This document shows positions 1 to 11,055 of a DNA stretch of 64,000 nt, in pieces; the stretch's first letter is position 1; every line of letters starts with the position of its first letter. This DNA is from Leguminivora glycinivorella. Taxonomy: Eukaryota > Arthropoda > Insecta > Lepidoptera > Tortricidae. The stretch is from the NCBI RefSeq assembly GCF_023078275.1, contig NC_062975.1:17779641-17843640 (forward strand), given 5' to 3'. The notes under the pieces were generated by a model. That model did no database searches, was not told the origin of the DNA, and saw only the letters and a program-made list of their open reading frames with translations. Position numbers and translations under genes: made by a program.

Positions 1-576
1 GATTTTGTCATCACACTGGGATAGGACGGAGATAGCAAAACCTGTCATGACGTTTTCTGGTAGATTTGCATCAGGAATCTTCTCCATAAGCTGCCACAGT
101 CGCATACCCGACTCAGCTGGTCCTTCCTTTTCGTTAATTCGAAATTTTATTATTTGATCGAAGTGATCCTGCATCATCATCGGTTTTGAAAATGTTGATA
201 TTAACATTTCCTTTATGGTGCTCCAGGAAACCTTGTCCGGTTGTATCTTGGTAAGGCATGTCGCAGCTCGGCCCTTAAGAGAGTGTGTAAGGGCCAAAAT
301 CAAGTCAACTCCTTCTAGTCCTTTTTTTTCGATGACCATTTCACTTAACGAACACCAGTTTTCGATATCAGCATCTGTTGTATCCGGATCGAAAGGCAGT
401 AACTTTGGCCGTGTACCAATCGATGGAACTGCAGTCAAATTGTCGGCAATTTTTTTAAGAATCACTTCAATACCAGATGAAAACATGGTAAGAAGTGAGC
501 TGTTGTCCATATTTTGCATAGGTTGGTGTGGCGTTGGGTCCGGCACTTCTGATGTAGCGTCGTCTGAGTCCGACAT
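1..576 (-). CDS. gag-like protein of an LTR retrotransposon, 5' part only
   Basis: An open frame of 192 codons starts at an ATG (576-574) and runs off the left edge of the window without a stop. The product begins with an acidic MSDSDD stretch, then a globular part with a W-C-S-L-S-E segment and a SLKGRA motif, the pattern seen in the capsid region of insect gag proteins. It lies directly downstream of a TG...CA-bounded candidate LTR (601-844) with only a 24-nt leader. Protease, reverse transcriptase and integrase would lie outside the window. The family is inferred from layout and gag character; Ty3/gypsy is likely but unproven. No break is seen in the visible part. Confidence 0.75.
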   Translation of the reverse strand, partial: MSDSDDATSEVPDPTPHQPMQNMDNSSLLTMFSSGIEVILKKIADNLTAVPSIGTRPKLLPFDPDTTDADIENWCSLSEMVIEKKGLEGVDLILALTHSLKGRAATCLTKIQPDKVSWSTIKEMLISTFSKPMMMQDHFDQIIKFRINEKEGPAESGMRLWQLMEKIPDANLPENVMTGFAISVLSQCDDKI

Positions 577-600
577 AGTCAAGTAAACCACAAAAGATCG

Positions 601-844
601 TGATATAATTTACTTTATTTATTTTTTGCTTTACAATTTATTTTAATTTACAAAAGGTACGTATACGAGCGTCAGGCCGAAGCAACAGACAGAGCGTAAA
701 AAGCCCCTCTCTTTCCCGTGCACCTGGTTTTATAACCTAGCGTAAACAAGTCAGGTAGTGGGGTGGTGGGGATGGTGTGATGATCGCGTGATGCTCGGCC
801 TGGTACACGTGTTTACAAAGTGGTACGATGACTTTGCGCCGTCA
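601..844 (-). mobile_element. candidate 5' LTR of the gag-bearing element
   Basis: Read on the minus strand the segment begins TGACGGCGC at 844 and ends TTATATCA at 601, so it has TG...CA ends. It contains a TATA-like GTTATAAAA near 730 and clustered AATAAA signals near its end. The gag ATG follows after 24 nt. The partner 3' LTR is outside the window, so boundaries and target duplication cannot be checked, and I do not recognise a clear tRNA primer site. Confidence 0.5.
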
Positions 845-1384
845 TATATATATATGTATAGAGGTATATGGTTGTCATGCGTTACTAGAGCCGACCACCA
901 AGTTGACAGCGATTTTTTACCACTACTTCAGATCATTTTCAAAGTAAACTTGTATGAAATTATGACATCATTGCCGACTTGGTTTGGTTCCTATCGCTGC
1001 TCTAGACATAGGCAGTATCTATTAGACCTTTATCCTTCAGCTGACCTAGCCAAAGTGACAATCGTTGATGCTACTTGCCGATCGAAAAGCAGCTTACTCG
1101 CCCCAATATAGAAAAGCAAACTACTCGTAAAAGAGTACGTAGCTATTATTATTATTTACTAACACAAGAGGTACATTCATAACAAAACATATGTCCCACA
1201 AAACGGTTTTCACAGTTTGACTGTGGGATCAGAGTCTCTTCGATAAGAAAATTAAAATAACATTTAGATAGTATCAATTAAAAACTTAAACAGACTTCTT
1301 TTGAATTTAGCTCTATTGGCTTCCGTCCTGATATCCGCAGGCAAACAGTTTAATATGTAGGGTAGACGTTTCGTCAGACACCTA
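845..1384 (-). repeat. 540-bp inverted arm 1: truncated LINE 3' end
   Basis: Reverse complement of 3425-3964 with few differences. On the minus strand the first ~120 bases code for the C-terminus of a LINE ORF2 (RLPYILNCLPADIRTEANRA... ending LIDTI, stop at about 1265), followed by a 3' UTR that ends in an AT microsatellite at 845. The open frame in the other direction (758-1111) is antisense to this UTR and is not a gene. Confidence 0.8.
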
Positions 1385-2558
1385 GATGTAGATGTAGATG
1401 TAGTGTAGGGACGCCCGGCCGGAGGCAGGCGGGCTGTCGATCACTTGTTGTGTTCATTCAGCCCAATTCCCTGGAGTTGGAGCTGCAGGTTACTGTTCCG
1501 GCAGCATTCCCACTCTTCCTTCTTCAAATCTTCTTGTTTTGCTGCAGAACAAAAGGACATCTTTTAGTTCGACATCCTTGAGTTCTTCTGCTTTTAGTCT
1601 ATCTCTACCAAATGTATTGTATCGCGGTGCCGCATACATACTACATTCCGCTAACAAATGTAGGCTTGTTTCCTCCATACCACAATGTGGACAGGATTCG
1701 TCATCTCTTATTCCTATTACCTTGAGGTGTCTATTGAGAGTGTTGTGCCCAGTAATTATACCTGTCAACATTCTCAGACTGCTCTTACCTAGATTCAGCA
1801 GATACCTGGTTCTTCTTTGGTCCATGCCTTTGATCATCATCTTCGACTGTCTGCATCCAGTCTCGTTCTCCCATTCCCTTTGTGCCTTAGCTTCATTGAC
1901 CTTGTCTATTACTCCTTTCGTGACATCCGCTGACATGGGCAGTGCCGGTTCAGGCCCTACAAATTCCATTCCCGCCCCCGCCCTTGCCAGTTCATCAGCC
2001 TTCTCGTTGCCCACAACTCCCTGGTGTCCCGGCACCCATGCAACCGTGACTACTCTCTGTTCCCCTACCGCATTTTAGCTCCTCCCTGCATTCTTTTACA
2101 AGCGAGGACGTAACCCATGTTCTGTTTAAAGCTTTAAGTGCGGCCTGGCTGTCTGTGTATATCACTACATCACCTTCTTGTCGATTTTCTTTGATTAGCC
2201 TTGCACAGTGTGTTATTGCATGTACCTCTGCTTGGAACACGCTTGCATATCTTCCCAGCGGTATCTTATCTCCTGTTTTGGGTACGACTATCCCCGCTCC
2301 TGCTAGTTTTGTCGAGCTTCTTCTCCTCGAGCCATCCGTGAAACAGACCATTGTTGGGTGCCTGATTTCCACTTTCCAGCTCTCCCTTTCACCTATATGT
2401 ATTCTATACTTTTTATCAAAAATCTCTTTCCTTTTTATTAGGTCATTGCAGCCCATCACCAACTCAAGTTTTGATAGAGCCTCTCTTTGTATCAGTGCAT
2501 GTCTCTTGTCCACGCAGCTTCCTCTCCACTCCTTGCATGCCTTCATTCTATCAATCAA
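1385..2558 (-). pseudogene. LINE fragment: RNase H domain and C-terminal zinc knuckle
   Basis: A 5'-truncated non-LTR retrotransposon of the Jockey/I/R1 type that carries RNase H. Visible parts in order: FTDGS (first catalytic Asp), FQAEVHAI (Glu), YTDSQAAL (second Asp), then PGHQGVVGNEKADELA (His/Asp), then a CPHCGMEETSLHLLAEC zinc-knuckle-like motif. The frame breaks once at an A-run (2073-2076): residues up to there are in the frame 2558 to 1995, the rest in the frame 2035 to 1490. The 3' end at 1385 is a short TACATC-type repeat tail. A 31-bp scrap of the same tail sits at 63391-63421. Confidence 0.8.
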
Positions 2559-2645
2559 TCAATCAATCAATCAATATTTATTTGCAAAAATGTAGTGTTA
2601 CAGTGAGTTCTTAAGTGTAAAATCATACATACCTATAATTATATC
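2559..2645 (-). repeat. 3' tail of a second LINE with TTGA repeats
   Basis: On the minus strand the sequence reads GCAAATAAATATT followed by about six TTGA units and then enters the RNase H LINE fragment. An AATAAA signal followed by a short simple repeat is the usual 3' end of a CR1-like LINE. The boundary between the two retroelements is therefore at about 2557. Confidence 0.5.
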
Positions 2646-2719
2646 CATGTATAGCCGAATTCATTTATAACAGTCTTTGCCAGGGATTAGGAAAACGTAG
2701 GTAATCAATTGGATTTAAA

Positions 2720-2898
2720 TCCATACTAATATTATAAATGGGAAAGTGTGTGAGTCTGTTTGTTTGTCCGTCCTTCACGGGAAAACGGAGCGACGAATTG
2801 CCGTGATTTTTTAAGTGGAGATAGTTGAAGGGATGGAGAGTGACATAGGCTACTTTTTGTCTCTTTCTAACGCGAGCGAAGTCGCGGGCAAAAGCTAG
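2720..2898 (+). mobile_element. non-autonomous Helitron (lepidopteran Lep1-like)
   Basis: Begins TCCATACTAATATTATAAAT, ends GCAAAAGCTAG, and lies between a host A (2719) and T (2899), as Helitrons do. The stem-forming GCGAGCGAAGTCGCGGGC motif precedes the end. It has no coding capacity. Further copies are at 19991-20230 and 57581-62574. Confidence 0.9.
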
Positions 2899-3213
2899 TA
2901 ATTTATACTTTAAACTCATCGCTCTTGTTTAAGAACATTACAGTAACAAAAAAGTCGGCGATCGGAATAAAGTTCGAGCAGATAATTGATCAAGAAATTA
3001 AATGACTGCAATGAAGATTATAAGAATTCACTTAACGCGAGAGCTGTAGAAAAGGCTAATTAGTTGCCATTAGAGAAAAGAGAAAAGGAAAAAGTGAATA
3101 AGTTCTGGAAATGCGATCCATTTAGGTCAGACTTGCCCTTTCCTTTCTGTATTTTTTAGAAGAACGGTATCTAGCCAACGTCATAATGCTTACGCTTCGT
3201 AGCGTATCGTAGG

Positions 3214-3356
3214 TGCCGTAGCCGAATGGCATTTCTGCGACGCGAAACGAAAACGAAACGCCGCGAAAGGTAGTCTGGCTCAGTCGCGCCAATACGCAAG
3301 AGCGATAGAGATAGATATGATACGAGCGTTTCGTTTCATGGGCAATTGTGCCAATA
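3214..3356 (-). repeat. MITE, GTAGCCGAATGGCA family (copy 1)
   Basis: Interspersed element whose intact copies are bounded by GTAGCCGAATGGCA and its inverse TGCCATTCGGCTAC, with an internal CTCTATCGCTCTTGCGTATT block. This copy keeps the left terminus and the internal block in reverse; its right end is degraded. Other copies are at 12706, 14285, 15190/15698, 35906, 50250 and 56192. Confidence 0.75.
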
Positions 3357-3424
3357 CACACGGCACCAGGTCGGTAACTGCAGGCAAAATACGAAGTGCC
3401 AAGAGTAACTAACTACTATGGAGA

Positions 3425-3964
3425 TAGGTGTCTGACGAAACGTCTACCCTACATATTAAACTGTTTGCCTGCGGATATCAGGACGGAAGCCAATAGAGCT
3501 AAATTCAAAAGAAGTCTGTTTAAGTTTTTAATTGATACTATCTAAATGTTATTTTAATTTTCTTATCGAAGAGACTCTGATCCCACAGTCAAACTGTGAA
3601 AACCGTTTTGTGGGACATATGTTTTGTTATGAATGTACCTCTTGTGTTAGTAAATAATAATAATAGCTACGTACTCTTTTAGGAGTAGTTTGCTTTTCTA
3701 TATTGGCGCGAGTAAGCTGCTTTTCGATCGGCAAGTAGCATCAACGATTGTCACTTTGGCTAGATCAGCTGAAGGATAAAGGTCTAATAGATACTGCCTA
3801 TGTCTAGAGCAGCGATAGGAACCAAACCAAGTCGGCAATGATGTCATAACTTCATACAAGTTTACTTTGAAAATGATCTGAAGTAGTGGTAAAAAATCGC
3901 TGTCAACTTGGTGGTCGGCTCTAGTAACGCATGACAACCATATACCTCTATACATATATATATA
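3425..3964 (+). repeat. 540-bp inverted arm 2: truncated LINE 3' end
   Basis: Mirror copy of 845-1384. Codons 3426-3545 read RCLTKRLPYILNCLPADIR... to a TAA at 3543-3545, the C-terminus of a LINE ORF2, followed by the same 3' UTR and the AT repeat. Both arms are cut at the same 5' point (TAGGTGTCTGACG), which two independent insertions would not easily produce. Confidence 0.8.
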
Positions 3965-5074
3965 ATATATTATTGTCCATATTGATTCAGTAGTCAGCTA
4001 CCGCTCTGTTAGTGGGCTGGAGAAACATTTAATTCAGTCGTTGCCTCCTGTTTCATTCTTAGTCAGATGTAAGTTGAGAAGCTATCATGCTCAAAAAAGC
4101 GCCAACCGGCGGTATCGCGGTGGACCTGAAATATAATCTAAGTAGGCGACATCAAAATCCAAGCATCTAATCTAATCATCAAATCTAAGAGATCCCTTAT
4201 AAGTTCGCCTGTGTACCTTTGTTCCTGTAAACTGTATATAAATCTGTTGTACACAATAAAGTGATGACTACTACTACTACTAAGTACTACAAAATCGTGT
4301 AGCTTTGTAGAATTCAATTCCAAGAAGGAAAATCTATGTAAGTATATTATCGATTCGAACTATTTGCTCTCGAAAATTCAGTGAAATACGCAGTAATGGC
4401 CTCGCACTCACGGCCTGTCTTATCTTTTGTACACAGTTTGTCAATAAAGTATTTCTATTCTATTCTATTCTAGAGGCATGTTCCAATATTTATGAGAGCT
4501 TTAGTAGCTCCGATACACTTGATGACGAGGGTTGCGTACCCACGAACCCGAGACACCACCGCTCGAGGCATTTGCGTGACAACACAACTCACTCGTACGA
4601 TACGTTTTCGATTTTTATTACACACGCGTGCGATGTCAATACCGATCGGTGTTCGACGTAAATATGCTAACATCCACATTCCGTACAGAGTGACTAGCCA
4701 AGATGCCAATCGTTTGAGCCATAGGGAATGGAACGGTAATTTATCTCTGTCATTCTTCGCGAGTCACCCATAAGGTAAAGTTGACGAAATAGGTACATAT
4801 ACGATGTTTTCCAAGTTCCATTAATATTTCGACAGGCTTACGATGCGGACACCGCACATATCACTAAGTATTATCCGTATACCGTTGCATTTATCGTCTT
4901 AGTGAAATAACATTTTTTTTTCTCGAATTCATTTTGTCAGTTGATGTAGGTACCTACCATAGTTTAACATGTTAATGTTTAAAGTTCCAGGTTTGGACTT
5001 GGAAATCTACCAGTATTTAAAAACGTGGACTAATCATTTGCGAGTCAACTCTTATTCTATGGACTAAGGGACTT
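3965..5074. other. intergenic stretch, little recognised
   Basis: No coding exon is supported. At 4385-4472 there is the tail of a retroelement: TCAATAAAGTATTTCTATTC followed by repeated ATTCT units. A short TAC repeat lies near 4268-4285 after an AATAAA. The open frames near 4470-4773 overlap on both strands and have no family features. Confidence 0.5.
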
Positions 5075-5250
5075 ATGAAACTTTGGGATAATAAAGAGTT
5101 CGTATCGACGTTTAATGTAACCTAGTTCAGCTCGTCGGCCATTTTTTTGATGTGCTATAAGGTTTTTTTTTTAAATGGCCGACGGGCCGAACTAGGTAAT
5201 ATGCAGACTTTAAAAGTCGATACGAACTCTACATTATACCAAAGTTTCAT
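5075..5250. repeat. MITE/hairpin with ~70-bp inverted arms
   Basis: Left arm starts ATGAAACTTTGG (5075) and contains GAGTTCGTATCGAC and CTAGTTCAGC. The right arm is its inverse and ends CCAAAGTTTCAT (5250). T-rich loop. No coding capacity. Confidence 0.75.
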
Positions 5251-6949
5251 CCTTGAGAAAATGGCCTGGCGGCTCTGGCCTCATAATCCACTACACGTGA
5301 ATCATCATGTTTTCCCGATATTAGCAGACATTTCATTACACGTAATGTGCAATTTGCGGAAACTTAAAAAAAAAATCTTAAATTTCTTGAAAAATTATCG
5401 AAACTTTCACGAAAAATAAAGGGAATTTAAAATGAAATGGAAAGTTTCCATCCATACAATTGTCCATACAAAGTATGGAAAGTTTTCGAAGTTTTCCTAT
5501 GTGAAAATTTCAAAATTTTGGAAAATTTCCGTCGGCACATCAGTAATTCATCTCACTGGTCTTGAAATAAAGGTTACAATTTGACACAATTTAAAGTATG
5601 CGTGTTAACTTACAATCAAAGTCCATGCATTTTTGTAGTAATAAGAATAAGAGGGATTTTGTACATTTACTAGAACATTTTACCGTGGCTTATCATGGCA
5701 TTAAGAACTTGTTTTTACGACATGAAAGTACACGTTTTACGTTTTTAATGGTTTACATTAGATTTTGTACTTATCTCTTTATTTATTGAAACTTTATTGC
5801 ACATTTGAAAAAAAGTAGAAATGGCGGACTTAATGCCTTAAGGCATTATTATTAGTTATTAGCACGTAAGGTTTATCTGTAAGTGGATATGTAAAATAAA
5901 GAAATAAAGAAATTAGGAGGAGCAGGAGGAGGTAGGGCATAGCGAATGATATTCCGCTTTGTGTGGTAGGGCACAGCACAGCGGATATCGTCTCGTTCGA
6001 ATCTAGAGCAGAGCCCAACTGGGGTAGTACCTCCGCCTTACAGAAGACCGCAGCCAAATAGCACTAGACCCTACTCATAGTGTTGTGTTCCTGTCGGTGA
6101 GTAAGGTTGCCAGAGCTCAACGAGGGTGCGGTGTGCTGATGACGGGAGGACTTACGGAACTAACATGTTCCGTTTATTGTCCTTTGAGTCGTCGGCAACC
6201 CGAACCCTCCTTGGAACTTGTACACTCCTTTTTGCTGTGTACTTAATACAGCAAAAGGGAATGTACAAGTTTCTAATGGGGTGGCAACGCGCATGTGACA
6301 CTGTTTGAGTTGCAGGCGTCCATAGGTTACGGTGACCGCTTTACATCAGGCGGGCCGTATACTTGTTTGCCACCGACGTAGTATAAAAAAAAAATATCTA
6401 AACCATAGGGCCAAACAGAAATTCGCGAATGTGGCTTTGAGAGCCATCAACATCATATAAACAATTAACTGATTTAATATAATTGCCATATTGGCGCTAT
6501 TTTGTCCAAAAGAGCTATTTAAATTTCAGGAGACAATATACTGAGACTGAATGTTAATTGCTACGAAAATGTTGATTTAAACATACACTTTGGATCCAAA
6601 TTATTACGGTATCTGGCACTATCGGCCTGATTTAAATTTTAAGAAATACTTAAGATTTGTTAAATATGGCTTTAGATATAGGTACTGTAAGAGGTTTCAT
6701 ATACGGAATGAAACCTTTTAAAGCATGTTGATGTTCGCTGACTGGCAGTCCCCGATTTGAATTTGGAATAATAGATAAACGTCAAGGAGAACGAGCACTT
6801 GACGGGGCATTCAATTAGAAGCAGCGATTGGGAGTAGTTGCTTGTGATTTAACTCCCGAGAAATAAAAAGATATTGAGACAAAGAGCGTTTTAAATATAT
6901 GAATGCCCTTCACCAATAGGCCGTCTCTCTTACAGTACCTACCTACCTT
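5251..6949. other. intergenic stretch with one LINE 3' scrap
   Basis: No supported gene. At 6324-6390 the motif CATCAGGCGGGCCGTATACT, then TTTGCCACCGACGTAGTAT and an A-run, is a common lepidopteran LINE 3' end in plus orientation. Short open frames at 5598, 5830 and 6126 have no recognisable features. Confidence 0.5.
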
Positions 6950-7182
6950 AGGCACTGGTCCCACCGCGAGCTAGTAAGCTATGAGCTATCGGCTATAAAA
7001 ACGAACAAAAGATAAGCACCCCCGTGCAAATAAAAGAGACACGGCGATATTGATAGCTCACCGCTGGGCGAGTAACTATAAACATCGCCGTGTCTCTTTT
7101 ATTTGCACGGGAGTGATTATCTTTTGTTCGTTTTTATAGCCGATAGCTCATAGTTTACTAGCTCGCGGTGGGACCAGTGCCT
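6950..7182. repeat. long hairpin, ~100-bp arms
   Basis: Left arm AGGCACTGGTCCCACCGCGA... (6950) pairs with right arm ...CGCGGTGGGACCAGTGCCT (7182). Both arms include ACGAACAAAAGATAA/TTATCTTTTGTTCGT and the CGTGCAAATAAAAGAGACAC block. The spacer is about 30 bp. Behaves as a foldback MITE. Confidence 0.85.
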
Positions 7183-8035
7183 AATGTGATCGAAATTAAT
7201 TCAGTGTCTTCAGGTGTCATAGGTGACGTTTCTTCGATCAATTATGTCAATTTTAACACAGACATACCCAATCGTATCTAGAGCTAGAGCATGTCTTACG
7301 TACATTAAAGTTCGTATAGGGCTGATAGAGTTGCGTTATATATACTATGAGACAAAACTCAAAAAAATATGTTCTTTTATTATAATTTAAAACTTAATAT
7401 AACAAAACTACCATTGAGATTATCAACAAGATCGCGTTTGTACTCACTGGACTACTTCAAATTACTACTACTAGACTCGATTCCATTCATTCCTAAGAGG
7501 TTCTACGAGAAAGGTCTCGTAGCAGTTTGACGCCACATGCACCACACGCGACTAACGGGGTTTCAATTGAGATAACCAATAACCTAAGTTCAATCTTTAC
7601 GAACACATTAAAGATGCAAAGTTCGACTTCATTCGTTTCTGCAAAGATCATGGATCATCACTGCATAAATAACCACAAAATTAAAATTTTGAAAAAACAT
7701 AGTAGACCGATTTTCATGAAACATGGCTAAGAACATTCCCGACTAACTCAGCTTTCAGACAAAAAGAACTGAATCTATATCGGTTCATCCGTTCGGGAGC
7801 TACGATGCCACAGACAGACACACACACAGACAGTCAAACAGACAGACAGACAGACACGTCAAACTTATAACACCCCGTCGTTTTTGCGTCGTGGGTTAAA
7901 AAAATCGAAGTAAACTTTTTATGACCACAAGATTTAAGATGGGATGAGTTTATACTTATGCCTCTGCATAACGTAACGGAACTAATATCTCATGAGGTCC
8001 AATACCTATCACTTATAAAGTTTAAATGTTATTAG
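7183..8035. other. intergenic with an interspersed repeat at 7620-7905
   Basis: The part from about 7620 to 7905 ends in CACCCCGTCGTTTTTGCGTC and a run of ACAGACAGACAG units. An inverted relative lies at 43355-43520 just upstream of ATPase exon 3. The rest shows no gene. Confidence 0.55.
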
Positions 8036-8263
8036 CACACAAAGACTTGAGATCGGAAGAGTTCAGATGTTTCTTCACGACGCAATGGGACCGTTGTTTC
8101 AGTCTTTATGTGCTCATAAAAATGAACTTAGGTTTTAAGTGCATGCTATTTTTTCGATCACAACGGACGCTACGCGCTGTTGATAAAGATCATGAAACAA
8201 CGGTCCCATTGCGTCGTGAAGAAACATCTGAACTCTTCCGATCTCAAGTCTTTGTGTGCTGAA
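8036..8263. repeat. hairpin with ~70-bp arms
   Basis: CACACAAAGACTTGAGATCG at 8036 pairs with CGATCTCAAGTCTTTGTGTG ending at 8262, and the arms continue through AACATCTGAACTC and ACCGTTGTTTC. Degenerate relatives of one arm follow at about 8405-8470. Confidence 0.8.
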
Positions 8264-8525
8264 GAGTTTACGTGTCTCTCCAGAACGCAACGGGAGCGAT
8301 ATCTCATGAGATCCAAGATCTTTATCAACAGCATCGTGTAACGTCAGTTAAAATCGAATGTAACGATTTGCGTTCACTTAGAACCTAAGTTAAATATTTA
8401 CTAACCATAAATAAAGACTCAAGAGTGGAAGAGTTCAAACACCTAAACGCCTATCCTCATCGCAACGATAGCGATATCTCACGAGATTCAAGATCTTTAT
8501 CAACACCGCGTAACGTCAGTTGAGC

Positions 8526-8765
8526 GATTTCTGATGCTCTCAGGGCTCAGACTTACTGCTTGGGCTACGAGCGTCGCTCATCACCGGGTGATCTCACCTG
8601 AGAGCGTCCCGCCCACTTGTGGCGGTCACGGGGCATCACATCATAAAGCACAACACGAGGCGCGGGCGAGCATCGCGCGGCGCGTGCTCGACGGAGCGGC
8701 CGTACTGACTGCTCGCTCCCGCGGCCGCCGCGCCCGTCGTCGTGGGGTTGCCAGCGGGGTGTGAA
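8526..8765. other. GC- and CpG-rich block
   Basis: About 240 bp of clearly higher GC than the AT-rich surroundings, with GCGGCCGCCGCG and similar runs. A 76-codon open frame (8534-8764) is rich in Arg/Ala/Ser as any random frame in such sequence would be. It could be an old unmethylated promoter or a transferred fragment; nothing adjacent identifies a gene. Confidence 0.35.
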
Positions 8766-8777
8766 ACGCTGTTTTTA

Positions 8778-8962
8778 TTTAAAATTGCAAACGGAACTTA
8801 ATCGCGTAGTTACTATGTTTTGAACACTAACCTCCGACGTTTCAAGGACGGCATTGTCCCCGTGGTCTCGGAGCAGACCACGGAGAGAATACGCGATTAA
8901 GTCCCGTTTGCAATTTTAAATAATATATGTGTAAAAATCGTGAAAGTTTAAATCAGTGTAAC
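8778..8962 (-). repeat. MITE with AAATTGCAAACGG...CTTAATCGCGTA ends
   Basis: Inverted ends at 8778-8812 and 8890-8921 (CTTAATCGCGTA and TACGCGATTAAG) enclose CCGACGTTTCAAGGACGG and a GTGGTCTCGGAG motif. The outer flank GTGTAAAAATCGTGAAAGTT is shared with the second copy at 15907-16135, which lies in the opposite orientation. Confidence 0.8.
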
Positions 8963-9130
8963 GCTGTTTTTCTTGTTCACGTTCTGAAGGCCTAGCGGAG
9001 ATGACAATCTTACATCGAAAAACGTCAAACCGAAACTAACAACCTATTTAAATGACATATCAAATGCTACGAAACATTACACGTCAAATTCCCAACATTA
9101 GTTAATAACTCGTAATCCTGGAATACTTAT

Positions 9131-9490
9131 TTGTTATACAAGGACAAGGGGCTAAAGTTTTATTTTAACGCCGAGTGTAGAATTGAAAAACGAGCAAGTG
9201 AAATCCTGAACTTGGCGAGTTTTTCAATACACGAGAAGTAAAATACATTTGCACCCGTATGTAACACAAAACTTTTCCCCTCACTATAGCGAGGAAATTA
9301 CAACGCAAAAAATTCGTTCACTGGTTCCTACTTTTATGAATTTTAAAGTAGTTAATTTGACTATGTTCAAGGTCAAATTTCATTTATTTCATTTAAATTA
9401 CTTTACCCACTAGTGGATAAAATGCGTTTTTACCCGCTGGGATTAAAGGATAAAACACGTGTTTCCGAGCTAGTGAGCGGAAAACAATAT
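9131..9490 (+). repeat. interspersed repeat R430 (copy 1)
   Basis: Starts TTTGTTATACAAGG and ends near TTCCGAGCTAGTGAGCGGAA, with GAGCAAGTGAAA and ACCCACTAGTGGATAAAATG inside. Longer copies are at 16388-16815 and 46778-47206, all in the same orientation. Non-coding. Confidence 0.75.
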
Positions 9491-10447
9491 TTTTGTAGAA
9501 AATTATATGGATTTGAGAACCTTTATTTTACTGATGTTCTTGCCTTACAGTTTATGATGTTCATCATTTCATCCCTTTATCACACATTGCTGAAGTTGAA
9601 CGAATTTTGTTGATGTAGTACCATTTGTTTTGTCTAATAAAACGTCATTATTGGCACTGACATATCCAATCTTTATCGCATGTCTAATATTAGCGTTTAT
9701 TAAATGTTGTATCAGGCCATAGGTCTACGATGTCAAAAAATATTGAGGGAAAGTTATCGGTTGTGATTACCGAGAGCGATCATAAAAAAACACATTGTGT
9801 CATTATCACTTTAACGGCATTAGGTATAAGGTAAATTTTAAACACACATTCGCAATATTTTACGCGTCTACCAAAATCTCCCAAAAACCCCGACCACCCC
9901 TAGCAACCCCGCTCTCGTCTCCCGGCACGCACGCGCGGCCCCGCACCCCGCGGCAACCCTTACTCCCATCTCACTACTTACTTAGATATTATCAATAAAA
10001 TTATTGTACGAAACTCCTAGCCCACCTGTCAAACGTATCGACCGTGAAAACCGCGGACCGTGAACTTTACAACTTACGTTAATGGTCGTCCTAAAATATA
10101 AAGAGAGGTATACGTATTCTGTCCCGTGAGTAGAATCCTTTAGTCTTAGCAAGATCTGAATGAAAGAATGAGGTATGCAGCGTGCTTAGCGCGGGGTTTA
10201 GACGTAGGTACACCTTTATGTGTACAAGTATAACGTCAAGGAGTTATTCAGATTTTTTCATTCATTATACTCGATTTGAGGTTATTTTTGTCGTTGAGCC
10301 GTGGCCGTTTCATTTCATTTCATTTCAGGAACAGTCAGTGTATGGGGCACAATTTAATGACATAATAATAGTATTAAGCTTGTATTGTGGAGTTATTTCG
10401 GGGTTGAAAATAAAGTTTACAGAAAGTATATTGAAATATTTAATACA
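9491..10447. other. intergenic, nothing recognised
   Basis: A C-rich, G-poor patch lies at about 9880-9975 (many CCCC runs). No gene, repeat ends or RNA gene could be supported in the rest. Confidence 0.4.
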
Positions 10448-10545
10448 AACTAGTGTCTACGTCAAATCATTAGACTAGTTGTCAAAGTGGACCCTAGGCT
10501 CTAATGAGCGGTAAAATTCCGGGATAAGGCTAGGAGGAAGATATT
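10448..10545 (+). mobile_element. SINE 3' half (same family as 25274-25620)
   Basis: Shares ACTAGTG(T/C)CTACG(T/C)CAAATC, then GTTGTCAAAG(T/C)GGACC and TTCCGGGATAA...AGGAGGA with the tRNA-headed SINE at 25274. The tRNA-like head is absent, so it is 5' truncated. Confidence 0.65.
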
Positions 10546-11055
10546 GATATATTTTTGTGTGTTCGAATCGGCCTCCCGCAGACCGGAGACTCTGATCCAG
10601 AATTATTAGAGACTTCGTACATAAAACATGACGCCGAGACTTACAAAACATATTAACTTTACAGAACCTAGGTATATTTCTTCTCGATCCAATCTGGTTC
10701 TTACTACACTATATCTTTTCAAAATACAGAGAAGTCGGTGCGACATTTTTAAATAAATAATGTTATGTACCATAAACATACTTTCTTTTTCCTTTTCTAT
10801 CCTTCTCTATATAATATTCTTCTTTCTCTAATATTATTTTTCTTTCCATCTACGTTGATGACATGCTTTTTGGGCCGTACACCAATAGCTTGATGGTAAG
10901 TAATTACCGTTGCTCATGGATACCTGTCGGTGCAGTTGCTCTGACCAACTGAGCAACGAAGGCTAAAGAGCTTTAATTTAAAAAATATGTAATTAGGATC
11001 GCTCGCAGACATTTCTACATGATAATAAATAAGTTTAGTAATGGTTCTCAGAGGA
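10546..11055. other. intergenic, retroelement scrap only
   Basis: At about 10870-10960 GGGCCGTACACCAATAGCTT followed by GATGGTAAGTAATTACCG resembles a lepidopteran LINE/SINE 3' region. No gene. Confidence 0.4.

Noticed and set aside
758..1111. 117-aa open frame, repeated in reverse at 3698-3955
   Set aside because: Antisense to a LINE 3' UTR in both inverted arms; duplication, not selection, explains its conservation.
8046..8062. Sequencing adapter contamination (AGATCGGAAGAGT)
   Set aside because: Only about 12 bases fit the adapter; the match is inside a natural hairpin with an inverse copy and degenerate relatives nearby.
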